Positions 56,577 to 64,000 of a DNA stretch of 64,000 nucleotides are shown one piece after another; positions within the stretch are counted from its first letter, which is position 1, and each line of letters opens with the position of its first letter. The position numbers and the translations under genes were made by a program. The notes below the pieces were generated by a model that made no database searches, was not told where the DNA came from, and worked only from the letters and a program-made list of their open reading frames with translations. The DNA lies in NCBI GenBank assembly GCA_964585685.1, contig CAZPEP010000044.1, positions 1 to 64,000 on the forward strand. The letters are read 5' to 3'. Source of the DNA: JALHVH01 sp964585685 (GTDB lineage: Bacteria > Acidobacteriota > Aminicenantia > Aminicenantales > Saccharicenantaceae).

Positions 56577-57400
56577 AAAGAACACGACGTCACGCCCTCG
56601 GCCAGCATTTTCTCGTCAACCGCTCCGTCCTCGACAAGATCGTCCGGACGATCGCCCCGGAGGCATCCGACGTCATCGTCGAGATCGGCCCGGGGAAGGG
56701 CGGCCTGACCTTCCTCCTCGCCGAGCGGGCGGGCCGCGTTATCGCCATCGAGAAGGACCCGGCCTTCATCCCCCTCCTCAGGGAAAAGGCGGGCCCGAAC
56801 CTGAGCGTCGTCGAGGCGGACATCCTCAAAACGGACTTCGTGAGCCTTCTCGAGGACGCGGGCGGCGCGTTCGGACGGGCGAAGCTCGTCGGGAACCTCC
56901 CCTATTCCGTGTCCTCTCCCATCCTGTTCATGGCCCTCGCCGCCCACGCCATATTCGCGAAGTGCGTCTTCCTCATCCAGAAGGAGGTCGCCGAAAGGGT
57001 CTGCGGCCGGCCGGGCACCAAGGACCATGCGCCCATATCCATCCTCCTCCAGAATCGCTTCGAGGCTCGCATCGAATTCCGCGTCTCCCCGGGGTCCTTC
57101 TCCCCGCCGCCCAAGGTCGATTCGGCTCTCCTCTCCCTGACGCGCCGGGAAACGTCGCTCTTTCGCTTCGACGACGAGGACAGGTTCCGCGCCTTCCTCC
57201 GCGCGGCCTTCGCTCACCGCCGGAAGCTGCTCGCCAAAAACCTTGAAATGAGCGGCCTCCCCCGCGCCCGCATCGAAGCGGCCTACGGCGCCCTCGGGCT
57301 CGCCCGCAACGCCCGCGCCGAAGAGCTCCCCGCCAACCGCCTCGTCACCCTCTACCGCGCTCTTTACGAATCTCCGGACAGCGCTGTTCCAACGTCCTGA
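56573..57400 (+). CDS. rsmA: 16S rRNA (adenine1518/1519-N6)-dimethyltransferase RsmA
   Basis: The 275-residue KsgA/RsmA enzyme that dimethylates two adenines in helix 45 of 16S rRNA during small-subunit maturation. It has LGQHFLVNRSVLDKIV (about 9-24), the SAM loop VEIGPGKGGLT (about 41-51) and the catalytic NLPYSVSSPI (about 107-116). Length is normal. It is coupled to the upstream GT2 by a 4-base overlap, an unrelated function in the same transcript. Confidence 0.95.
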   Translation: MKRTRRHALGQHFLVNRSVLDKIVRTIAPEASDVIVEIGPGKGGLTFLLAERAGRVIAIEKDPAFIPLLREKAGPNLSVVEADILKTDFVSLLEDAGGAFGRAKLVGNLPYSVSSPILFMALAAHAIFAKCVFLIQKEVAERVCGRPGTKDHAPISILLQNRFEARIEFRVSPGSFSPPPKVDSALLSLTRRETSLFRFDDEDRFRAFLRAAFAHRRKLLAKNLEMSGLPRARIEAAYGALGLARNARAEELPANRLVTLYRALYESPDSAVPTS

Positions 57401-57482
57401 GAATGGGATCGCCTTCTCAATGGTCGATTGAATTGCGTGCCCGCTTTTTACATGTTATAAATGACGGCGGGATATTACGTCC

Positions 57483-58460
57483 ATGACGAAGCTCGAGTAC
57501 TACCGGAGGCTGTGGGCCATCTTCCGGGCCTACAGGAAGAGGGAAACGATCCTCCCCTATCTCCCCATCCGGCTCTGGATCGAACCGACGAGTTTCTGCA
57601 ACCTCAAGTGCGTCATGTGCCCGAACAAGGACCTTGACCGGAGGGACAAGGGCTATATGCCGCTCGAGCTCTTCCGGAAGATCGTCGACGAGGCCGCCGG
57701 GTTCGTCCACGAGGCCAACCTCATCCACCGAGGCGAATCCCTCCTTCACCCGGATTTCTTCGAGATGGTCCGGGCCGCGAGCGCGGCGGGGATCGTGACC
57801 AAGCTCCACACGAACGCCACACTCCTTGACGCAGACAAGGCCCATCGGCTTATCGAAGCGGGGCTCCATCAGCTGACCTTCTCCTTCGACGGCTACGACA
57901 AGGCCACCTACGAGCGCATCCGGGTCAACGGCACGTTCGAGAAGACCATCGAGAACATCCGCAGCTTCCACCGGGTGCGGAAAGAGCTCGGGGCGAAGAG
58001 GCCGCGCACGATCCTGGAGCTCATCGATTTCCCCGATATCTACCGGAACGTCGGCCGGCAGGAAAAGCGGGCATTCCTCGAAAGATTCAAGGAATTCCCG
58101 CCGGACAGGATCCGGATCAAGGACATGCATAACTGGGCGGGCGATATCGGCGGACCGGGAAAGGGCCGGACGTACGCACCGTGCACGTTCCCCTGGGCGT
58201 CCCTCATCGTCTTCTGGGACGGCCGGGTCCTCCCGTGCACCCAGGATTTTTTCGGGGACCTCGCGGTCGGCGACGCCGGCAAGTCGTCCTTGGCCGACAT
58301 TTGGAACGGCGAGCGCATGGTCGAGATCCGAAAAAGGGCCGCCGAAGGGGATATCAAGGACCTCGCCCCGTGCTCGGCCTGCGACCGGCCCTGGCGGGAA
58401 ACGTTCCTCGGGGTGCCCAGGGAATACATCTGGAAGCTCCTCCTGCGCCGGATGCCCTGA
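57483..58460 (+). CDS. Radical-SAM/SPASM protein
   Basis: A 325-residue radical-SAM enzyme with the canonical cluster motif CNLKCVMC (Cys39, Cys43, Cys46), the GESLLHPDF segment (GGEP-like, about 83-91), and a C-terminal SPASM-type region with cysteines (CTFPWASLIVFWDGRVLPC, and CSACDRP near 302). Related proteins modify peptides or act in surface-glycan loci; the substrate is unknown. Weak promoter candidates (TTGCGT at 57433, TATAAA at 57456) lie upstream. It is distinct from the larger radical-SAM protein at 44421. Confidence 0.82.
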   Translation: MTKLEYYRRLWAIFRAYRKRETILPYLPIRLWIEPTSFCNLKCVMCPNKDLDRRDKGYMPLELFRKIVDEAAGFVHEANLIHRGESLLHPDFFEMVRAASAAGIVTKLHTNATLLDADKAHRLIEAGLHQLTFSFDGYDKATYERIRVNGTFEKTIENIRSFHRVRKELGAKRPRTILELIDFPDIYRNVGRQEKRAFLERFKEFPPDRIRIKDMHNWAGDIGGPGKGRTYAPCTFPWASLIVFWDGRVLPCTQDFFGDLAVGDAGKSSLADIWNGERMVEIRKRAAEGDIKDLAPCSACDRPWRETFLGVPREYIWKLLLRRMP

Positions 58461-58476
58461 TCCGGCCCTCGCCAAA

Positions 58477-58506
58477 TTGACACCCCTTTCGCGGCCGTGA
58501 TATATT
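58477..58506 (+). promoter_or_regulatory. Promoter of the SGNH-like gene, near-leaderless
   Basis: Perfect TTGACA (58477-58482), an 18-base spacer, TATATT (58501-58506) with an upstream TGA making an extended -10. The ATG at 58518 is 11 bases past the -10 box. A GTG at 58497 in the same frame overlaps the promoter, so it is not the start. Confidence 0.6.
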
Positions 58507-58517
58507 CGGTCCGGAAA

Positions 58518-60446
58518 ATGAAGGTTTCGAACCTCGCCTCGGTGTTCCTGGTCCTTTCGTCGAGCCTTATCCCGGCCTATCCGAGCGACAGGGCATGGTT
58601 CGCCATAAGCAGGCCAACCTCATCGCTCCCCCGCCTCAAGGAGGACCGGGCCGGAGCCCTGCGCGCCCTTTGGCTCGAAGGCGGGGAAGGCGGGAGCTCG
58701 ATCGTACTCGGACGCGTCGGCGGTGACTCCGTCGAGAGGGACGGCATCGTGGCGGCAACGAACGGGACCGCTCTTTCCCCCGATTTCGATTTCGACGCCC
58801 TCAACAGGCCCTGGGTCGCCTGGATAGACAATGCCGGGGAAACGCCCCGGGTCTGCGTCCGGGAGCCCGTCACGAACCGGACATGGAGGATCAGCCCTCC
58901 GTCCCTCCTCTCCGCCTCCAGGGTTAAGGTCCTGGCGGGAGGCCCGTCGGAGGTTTGGGTCTTCTGGACGGGGCACGACCTCGGCCGGGACGAAACGTTC
59001 TTCCGCCGCTTCAACGGAGCGGCGTGGTCGCCAACCGCGCGGCTCCACGCGGACAGCGCTTCTCCCCGGATCCTGATGGATGCGGTGTTGAGCCCGGACG
59101 GGCGCCCATGGGTCGTCTGGTCCCGTTATGACGGGGAGGATTACGAGGTCTACGGCTCCCGGTGGGAAGGGGCCGGATGGTCAGGCGAGGAAACGCTCAC
59201 GGACGACACGGGTTCCGACGCCTGGCCCGGCATCGTTTGCCTCCGAGGCTCTCTCCCTGCCGTCGTCTGGGCCAACGTCCACGGACGGGCGAACTCCCTG
59301 CGCGCCCGAGTATTCGCCGCAGGCTCATGGGGGCCGACGCTCGAACTCCTCGCCACGGGAGAAGAGATCGCCGAACCCCGCGTCTCGACCCGCGAAGGAA
59401 GGCTCGTCATCGCCTGGAGGTCCGACGGGGAGATCCGCTCGATGACCCTGTCCTATGACCAGCTGAGGACGCGGAGAAACCCCGCCCCGGAGGCGGGCGA
59501 CCCTGCCCTCGCGGAGGTCGGGCGGGACGAGAACACGTACACGGCGTTCGGCGACGAGATCACGTACGGCTGGATCGACGGCGGCCCCGCCGTTGAGCTC
59601 GGCTACGTTCCGAGGCTCGAAACCCGCCTTACGGAGCGTTTCGGCTTTTCTGCGGTCGCCAACGAGGGTGTCCCCGGCGAGACCACGGTCAACGGTTTGG
59701 GCCGGATGAACGACGTCCTCGCGAGCAACCCTGGCCGCTACCTCCTTCTGATGGAGGGGACCAACGACGTCGTCACGCCGGACCTTTCGCTTGACGCGAG
59801 CGCCTTCAACCTCGAGCAGATGGTCCTGAAGTGCGTCGACGCCGGCGTCCTTCCCGTCCTCTCGACCATCATTCCGAGGAACGACTCCTATTGGAGCGAC
59901 GCGCTCTTCCGGAAACGGATCGCCGGCCTCAACGACGAGGTCGCCCGGATCGCCCTGAACCTAAAACTCCCGTTCGTCGACATGTTCAACACCTTCCTGG
60001 ATTTCCCCGAGGCCGACGGGGGCTGGCCCTCTCTGCTTTCCGACTACGCCCACCCCAACGAGCGGGGATACGAGGTCATCGCCCGAACCTGGGCCGAGGC
60101 GATAGGGAGGATCCCTTTCCCCCCTTCCCCGATCACGGTCCGCCGTTCGACGGAGCGGTCCCTCCTCGCCAACCGGAAGGTCAATTACCTGACCTGGCGC
60201 CACAGCCAGAAGATCCGAAACCCGTTCCTGTTCCGAAGCTACAGGATCTTCAAGAAGGACCTGGCGGAGCCCATAGCTGAATACCGACTGATCGCCGTCC
60301 TCCCTTACTCGCCGTTCCACAACCCGCAGAAGTACAACGACCTCGATATCCTCGAGACCCACCGCTACCGCTACGCCGTCTCCCTAGTCGCCGTCGACGG
60401 CATCGAGGGCCCCCTGTCCGACCCCGCGGACGAATTCGAACTGTGA
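58518..60446 (+). CDS. Secreted SGNH-hydrolase-like protein with N-terminal beta-propeller-like region
   Basis: A 642-residue exported protein (signal peptide about 1-22). Residues about 30-320 contain repeated W-x-x-W-type strands (RPWVAWIDNAGE, RPWVVWSRYDGE, LPAVVWANVHGR, LVIAWRSDGE), suggesting a beta-propeller. An SGNH/GDSL domain follows (about 340-540): block I is FGDEITYG, with Glu347 where the nucleophilic serine of GDSIT is expected; block II NEGVPGETT, block III EGTNDV (Asn416) and block V DYAHPN (Asp509, His512) are intact. A fibronectin-like tail ends the protein. It may be an altered esterase or a carbohydrate-binding pseudoenzyme. Confidence 0.75.
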   Translation: MKVSNLASVFLVLSSSLIPAYPSDRAWFAISRPTSSLPRLKEDRAGALRALWLEGGEGGSSIVLGRVGGDSVERDGIVAATNGTALSPDFDFDALNRPWVAWIDNAGETPRVCVREPVTNRTWRISPPSLLSASRVKVLAGGPSEVWVFWTGHDLGRDETFFRRFNGAAWSPTARLHADSASPRILMDAVLSPDGRPWVVWSRYDGEDYEVYGSRWEGAGWSGEETLTDDTGSDAWPGIVCLRGSLPAVVWANVHGRANSLRARVFAAGSWGPTLELLATGEEIAEPRVSTREGRLVIAWRSDGEIRSMTLSYDQLRTRRNPAPEAGDPALAEVGRDENTYTAFGDEITYGWIDGGPAVELGYVPRLETRLTERFGFSAVANEGVPGETTVNGLGRMNDVLASNPGRYLLLMEGTNDVVTPDLSLDASAFNLEQMVLKCVDAGVLPVLSTIIPRNDSYWSDALFRKRIAGLNDEVARIALNLKLPFVDMFNTFLDFPEADGGWPSLLSDYAHPNERGYEVIARTWAEAIGRIPFPPSPITVRRSTERSLLANRKVNYLTWRHSQKIRNPFLFRSYRIFKKDLAEPIAEYRLIAVLPYSPFHNPQKYNDLDILETHRYRYAVSLVAVDGIEGPLSDPADEFEL

Positions 60447-60452
60447 TATAAT
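60444..60452 (+). promoter_or_regulatory. Extended -10 promoter of ftsK overlapping the upstream stop codon
   Basis: TGATATAAT: the TGA stop of the SGNH-like gene (60444-60446) supplies the TGn of an extended -10 whose TATAAT lies at 60447-60452. The ftsK ATG at 60460 is 7 bases downstream, implying a leaderless transcript. No clear -35 box. Confidence 0.45.
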
Positions 60453-60459
60453 CCGGTCC

Positions 60460-62811
60460 ATGAAACGTTCCCAGGCGAAGAGGAACGGCACGTCGTCGCG
60501 CCCGGAAAAGCGCAAGCCGGGCTTGGCCGTCGAGATCGTCGCCGTCCTTATGATCTTCGTCGGCATCTTCGCTCTCCTCAGTCTGGCTAGCTACAATCAC
60601 CGCGACCCGTCTTGGGCCAATTCCCTGGAGGCGGGGCACGGCGTGCACAACTACGCCGGCCGGGCGGGAGCCCATTTCGCCGAAGCCCTGCTCCAGTTCC
60701 TCGGACTCATGGCCTTTTTCATCCCCTTCGCCTTCGGGTTCGTCGGGATCAAGGCCATTCTCCCCGACGGCCGGTCCCGGCTCGTCGCCCGGACGGTCGG
60801 AGTCGTGCTCCTGCTCCTCATCCTCTGCCCCCTGCTCTTCCTCCTTTTCGGGAGCTTCCCGTGGGGGAAGGCCGAGATCCGGGCGGGAGGGATCCTGGGG
60901 GACCTTCTGTCTTCAGCCCTCGTCGGCTACCTGAATCCCACCGGCTCGCTTATTCTGCTGGCCGCCGCACTCGTCCTCTTTCTCCTGTTCTCCACGCGCT
61001 GGTCGCTCGCCCGGACGGCGCGGCTCTCCCGCAAGGCATTCGATTCGGCGTTCCAGAACGTCACGATCAAGGTCACCCGTTACCAGAAGACCAAAGAACG
61101 GGAGAAGCGACGGGAAAAGGTTGCCAAGAAGTGGGCCGCCGCGGCCGTAACACCCGAGGAAAAGCCGGACGCCGAGGGAACCGACCGGAAGGAAGCCCGG
61201 CAGCTGGAAAAGGAACGGGAGAAAGAGCGGAAACGCCGGGAAAAGGAGGCGAAAAAGAAGAAGGAGAGGGCTCCCGCCGGCCCGGCCCCCGCCGAGAACC
61301 TGCTTTTTCCCGACCTCGGCAAGAAGGGCGATTATAACTTCCCCCCGTTCAGCCTCCTCGAACCGGGCAAGCCCTCGGAGAAGATCGACAAGAACGAGCT
61401 CTACGAGAAGAAGCGGCGGATCGAGGATAAGCTCAAGGAGTTTGACGTGGCCGGCGAGGTTCGCGAGTACCACCCCGGCCCGGTTATCACGACCTACGAG
61501 CTGTTCCCCGACCCCGGCATCAAGGTCTCCCGGGTGGCCAGCCTCACCGAGGACCTGTCCCTCGCCCTCGAGGCCGAGTCGGTCCGCATCCAGAGGATCC
61601 CGGGCAAATCCTCTCTCGGCGTCGAGATCCCCAACAACAAGCGCGAGGTCATCAAGCTCCGGGACATCATCCAGTCGGAGAAGTTCCTGAATTCGCAATC
61701 GAAGCTGACGATCGCCCTGGGCAAGAACGTCCACGGCGAGGTCTACATCACCGACCTGGCCATCATGCCCCATCTCCTGATCGCCGGGGCCACAGGGTCG
61801 GGAAAGAGCGTCGCCCTCAACGCGATCATCGCCAGCATCCTTTACAAAGCAACGCCGGACGAGGTCAAGCTCCTCCTCATCGATCCCAAGCGGCTCGAGT
61901 TCTCGCTCTACGAGGGCATCCCCCACCTTCTGGCGCCGGTCATCAACGATCCGAAGAAAGCGGGCTTCATCCTCTTCGACGCCGTCCGGAAGATGGAGGA
62001 GAGGCTGCGTCTCCTCGGCCAGATGAAGGTCCGGGACATCACCCAGTTCAACAAGACCGTCGAGCAGACGCTCCAGGAAAAGAAGGGGAAGCTGACCGAG
62101 GAGGAGAAGAAGATCCTCAAGCCCCTCCCCTACATCGTCATCATCATCGACGAGCTGGCCGAGCTGATGATGGTCAGCGCCCAGGAGGTCGAGAGCAGCA
62201 TCACCCGCCTGGCCCAGCTGGCCCGGGCCGTCGGCATCCACCTCGTCATGGCCACCCAGCGGCCCTCGATCGACGTCATCACCGGGACGATCAAGAACAA
62301 CTTTGGCTGCCGCATCGCCTTCCGCGTCCCGTCCAAGATCGACTCCCGGATTATTCTCGACGGGGGCGGCGCCGACAAGCTGCTCGGCCTCGGCGACATG
62401 CTCTTCCTGCCGCCGAACTTCCCGCGCCTGATGAGGCTCCACTGCGCCTATATCTCTATTCCCGAGGTCAAGAGGCTCGTCAAGTTCGTCAAGGAGCAGG
62501 GCACGCCCGAATACGACGAGCGCATCGTCGAAGCCGTCAAGGGCGACATCGACCAGCTCTGGGAGGAGTTCGGGGAAAAGGACGAACTCTACGACAAGGC
62601 CCTCGAGCTCGTGCTCCTCACGGGCCAGGCCTCGGCCTCGTACCTCCAGCGACGCCTGAAGCTTGGCTACGCCCGCGCGGCGCGGATCATCGACCAGATG
62701 GAGAACGACGGGGTCATCGGCCATTCCGAGGGCAGCAAAGCCCGGGAGATCCTCGTCGACGCCAAGTCCTACCTAAAGGACAATGTGCGTCGCCAGCCCC
62801 GCAACGAATGA
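60460..62811 (+). CDS. ftsK: DNA translocase FtsK/SpoIIIE
   Basis: A 783-residue septal DNA pump that clears chromosome ends at division. It has four N-terminal membrane helices (within about 25-185), a Lys/Glu-rich linker (about 205-275), then the motor: alpha domain (LKEFDVAGEVREYHPGPVIT), Walker A GATGSGKS (about 445-452), Walker B VIIIDELAEL (about 563), and the C-terminal gamma winged helix that reads polar DNA motifs (ASYLQRRLKLGYARAARIID). The translation is intact throughout; the linker is short compared with E. coli FtsK. Confidence 0.96.
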   Translation: MKRSQAKRNGTSSRPEKRKPGLAVEIVAVLMIFVGIFALLSLASYNHRDPSWANSLEAGHGVHNYAGRAGAHFAEALLQFLGLMAFFIPFAFGFVGIKAILPDGRSRLVARTVGVVLLLLILCPLLFLLFGSFPWGKAEIRAGGILGDLLSSALVGYLNPTGSLILLAAALVLFLLFSTRWSLARTARLSRKAFDSAFQNVTIKVTRYQKTKEREKRREKVAKKWAAAAVTPEEKPDAEGTDRKEARQLEKEREKERKRREKEAKKKKERAPAGPAPAENLLFPDLGKKGDYNFPPFSLLEPGKPSEKIDKNELYEKKRRIEDKLKEFDVAGEVREYHPGPVITTYELFPDPGIKVSRVASLTEDLSLALEAESVRIQRIPGKSSLGVEIPNNKREVIKLRDIIQSEKFLNSQSKLTIALGKNVHGEVYITDLAIMPHLLIAGATGSGKSVALNAIIASILYKATPDEVKLLLIDPKRLEFSLYEGIPHLLAPVINDPKKAGFILFDAVRKMEERLRLLGQMKVRDITQFNKTVEQTLQEKKGKLTEEEKKILKPLPYIVIIIDELAELMMVSAQEVESSITRLAQLARAVGIHLVMATQRPSIDVITGTIKNNFGCRIAFRVPSKIDSRIILDGGGADKLLGLGDMLFLPPNFPRLMRLHCAYISIPEVKRLVKFVKEQGTPEYDERIVEAVKGDIDQLWEEFGEKDELYDKALELVLLTGQASASYLQRRLKLGYARAARIIDQMENDGVIGHSEGSKAREILVDAKSYLKDNVRRQPRNE

Positions 62812-62837
62812 AGTGCCCTCCTGCCCTCCGCCAATCC

Positions 62838-62978
62838 TAAATCCCCATTTTTTCAAAAATCCCCCAATAGTCCCCCTTTTTCAAAGGGGGATACTGATGA
62901 GGTGTCCACCTTTTTTATAGGGGTTAGGGGGGACTTAGTAGCTACCCCCCTTTGTAAAAGGGGGGCTGGGGGGATTTA
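62838..62978. repeat. MITE-like palindromic element, 141 bp
   Basis: It is bounded by perfect 9-base terminal inverted repeats TAAATCCCC (62838-62846) and GGGGATTTA (62970-62978). Inside are two strong hairpins: CCCCCTTT-TTC-AAAGGGGG (62872-62890) and CCCCCCTTT-GTA-AAAGGGGGG (62945-62965). It has no coding capacity. The layout resembles non-autonomous miniature elements dispersed in many environmental bacterial genomes. Its right end contributes the TAA stop of the HD-GYP gene, and the hairpins may terminate both convergent transcripts. Confidence 0.7.
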
Positions 62979-63749
62979 ATTGACCGAGGGGAGCAGACCG
63001 GGAAATCGGACATCGGTCCGAGCCTGGCGCCAGGAGGAGACGGGGATGGACAGGAATACGTCCACGACGGCGGGATCGAACTGCCTGCCGCTTGCTCTTC
63101 CGATCTCCCGGAGGGCCTCCTCGAAGCGCCACCCCTTGCGATAGGGACGGTCGGAGGTGATGGCATCCAGGGTGTCGGCCAGGGCGAAGACCCGGGCCAC
63201 GAGGGGAATGCTCCGGCCGGCGAGCCCGCGCGGATAGCCCGTGCCGTCGAACCGCTCGTGGTGACAGAGAATGATCTCCCCGGCCTCCTCCAGGAAACCG
63301 AGCCCCTCGGTCATTTTGTAACCAAGGACGGGGTGCTCCCTGACAATCTCCCTCTCGATGGCGGTCAGGGCGCCGGGTTTGTTCAGGATGGAGGCGGGCA
63401 CGCCCGCCTTCCCTATGTCATGGAGGAGGGCGCCGCGTTCTATGCCCGCCAAGGTCCGGTGATCCCGGATTCCCATGGCGTCGGCCAGGATGGACGCATA
63501 GGCGGCCACGAACCGGGAATGCCCGTCGGCTTCCCCTCCTCCGGCTTCGGCCGCGAGGAGCCCGACCAAGCGGGAATTGAAGAACGTCCCGATGCCGGAT
63601 GGACGGGAGGCGCGGGATCCGCTCCGGTCCCCGGATTCCCTACCGCCGGGTTCCGCCGGCGGCGCGGACGGGAACACGTAGAAATAGGTCCTGAGTCCGT
63701 TCGCGTCTTCCAAAACGAGCCGTTTTTCCCTGTCCATCATCCCGATCAT
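62976..63749 (-). CDS. HD-GYP domain protein (probable cyclic-di-GMP phosphodiesterase)
   Basis: A 257-residue soluble protein. A short N-terminal region (about 1-70) is followed by an HD-GYP domain (about 70-230) with LLHDIGKAGVP (HDxGK, about 108), the HHERFDGTGYPRGL motif (about 164-177) and FALADTLDAITSDRPYRKG. The metal-binding histidines and aspartates and the GYP triplet are present, so cyclic-di-GMP hydrolysis is plausible. There is no recognised sensor domain. AGGGAAACGTGAG precedes the ATG. The stop codon TAA lies in the terminal repeat of the adjacent MITE-like element. Confidence 0.87.
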   Translation of the reverse strand: MIGMMDREKRLVLEDANGLRTYFYVFPSAPPAEPGGRESGDRSGSRASRPSGIGTFFNSRLVGLLAAEAGGGEADGHSRFVAAYASILADAMGIRDHRTLAGIERGALLHDIGKAGVPASILNKPGALTAIEREIVREHPVLGYKMTEGLGFLEEAGEIILCHHERFDGTGYPRGLAGRSIPLVARVFALADTLDAITSDRPYRKGWRFEEALREIGRASGRQFDPAVVDVFLSIPVSSWRQARTDVRFPGLLPSVN

Positions 63750-63779
63750 CTCACGTTTCCCTTTTTTCTCCGGGAGCGC

Positions 63780-63953
63780 TCAAAAGGCTCCGGCGCTCAA
63801 GCAGGGGCCCCAGCCGGCGATCGGGCTGGTTTCGACGAGTTCGAAGCCGTCCTCCCTGAGCCGTGTCTCGATGTAAGAGCAGAATTCCTGTTCGTCCCTG
63901 ATCACAACACAGTCGCGTTCCCGGGGGCCTTTCGAAAATTCACTTTCGATCAT
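63780..63953 (-). CDS. Small protein of unknown function
   Basis: A 57-residue polypeptide (MIESEFSKGPRERDCVVIRD and onward) with a helical centre (EQEFCSYIETRLREDGFELV) and no recognised motif or signal peptide. The start at 63953 is chosen for 9-base spacing from AAAGGA; ATGs at 63959 and 63971 are alternatives. It lies 30 bases upstream of the HD-GYP gene on the same strand, so the two may be co-transcribed. The window ends soon after, so upstream context is missing. Confidence 0.45.
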   Translation of the reverse strand: MIESEFSKGPRERDCVVIRDEQEFCSYIETRLREDGFELVETSPIAGWGPCLSAGAF

Positions 63954-64000
63954 GGGCATCCGTCCTTTCATCGAGCAATAGGTTAGTCGGGGGATAGGGC

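Noticed and set aside
60913..62724. 603-codon open frame on the minus strand opposite ftsK
   Set aside because: It mirrors the Lys/Glu-rich FtsK linker and motor; no plausible domain, ribosome site or independent promoter.
1..64000. tRNA, rRNA, CRISPR arrays, prophage or plasmid functions
   Set aside because: I looked through the intergenic gaps, all under about 300 bases, and found no cloverleaf, rRNA core, spaced direct repeats, integrase or replication gene.

Overview
The window reads as a dense, GC-rich chromosome segment of a Gram-negative (diderm) bacterium. An outer membrane is implied by parvulin/SurA-type chaperones, lipoproteins, an EnvC/YibQ-type cell-wall cluster, a heptose nucleotidyltransferase, heptosyltransferase-like GT9 enzymes and a Wzm/Wzt O-antigen-type exporter. 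Protein style (TPR-CHAT proteins, secreted DUF5916 and DUF6599-like proteins, F-ATPase genes for b,b',delta,alpha,gamma,beta,epsilon without a and c) suggests the Acidobacteriota/Candidatus Aminicenantes neighbourhood. That placement is inference, because no rRNA gene is present.

Layout. 1-9.7 kb: ndk, a small secreted protein, then a regulatory-looking block in which two paralogous secreted TPR-CHAT proteases in opposite orientation flank a PspF-like sigma-54 activator, an ECF-type sigma factor and its membrane zinc-finger anti-sigma factor. 9.7-17.5 kb: a secreted DUF6599-like protein, an unknown protein, a GT9 enzyme, a flippase-like membrane protein, and an EnvC-CtpA-YibQ-like run in which the first two members have lost catalytic residues, then a lipoprotein. 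17.6-25.3 kb (minus): a DUF5916 protein, mfd and two parvulins. 25.3-32.6 kb (plus, apart from one small minus-strand gene): a secreted C26 amidotransferase, two paralogous PpiC lipoproteins around a saccharopine-dehydrogenase-like gene, uppP, and a secreted MEMO-like protein.

32.6-44.3 kb (minus): one tightly packed run of 14 genes: pseudo-receiver, accD, folC, the F1/stalk ATP synthase genes, a tRNA methyltransferase, Wzm, Wzt and rfaE2. 44.4-60.4 kb (almost all plus): a surface-glycan island with two SPASM radical-SAM proteins, four GT4, two GT2 and one GT9 glycosyltransferases, an SDR epimerase, a hexapeptide acyltransferase, and two small coiled-coil proteins sharing a motif with the C-terminus of the first radical-SAM protein; rsmA and an SGNH-like protein with an altered nucleophile sit at its end. 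60.5-64 kb: ftsK, a 141-bp MITE-like palindromic element, an HD-GYP protein and a small unknown gene.

The glycan genes plausibly make, elongate and export a polysaccharide: GT9, GT4 and GT2 enzymes build it, UppP recycles the lipid carrier, and Wzm/Wzt exports it. Promoters of the form TTGACA-N17-TATAAT are unusually easy to see, and several end 6-11 bases before a start codon, implying leaderless or near-leaderless mRNAs. I saw no tRNA, rRNA, CRISPR array or intact insertion sequence.
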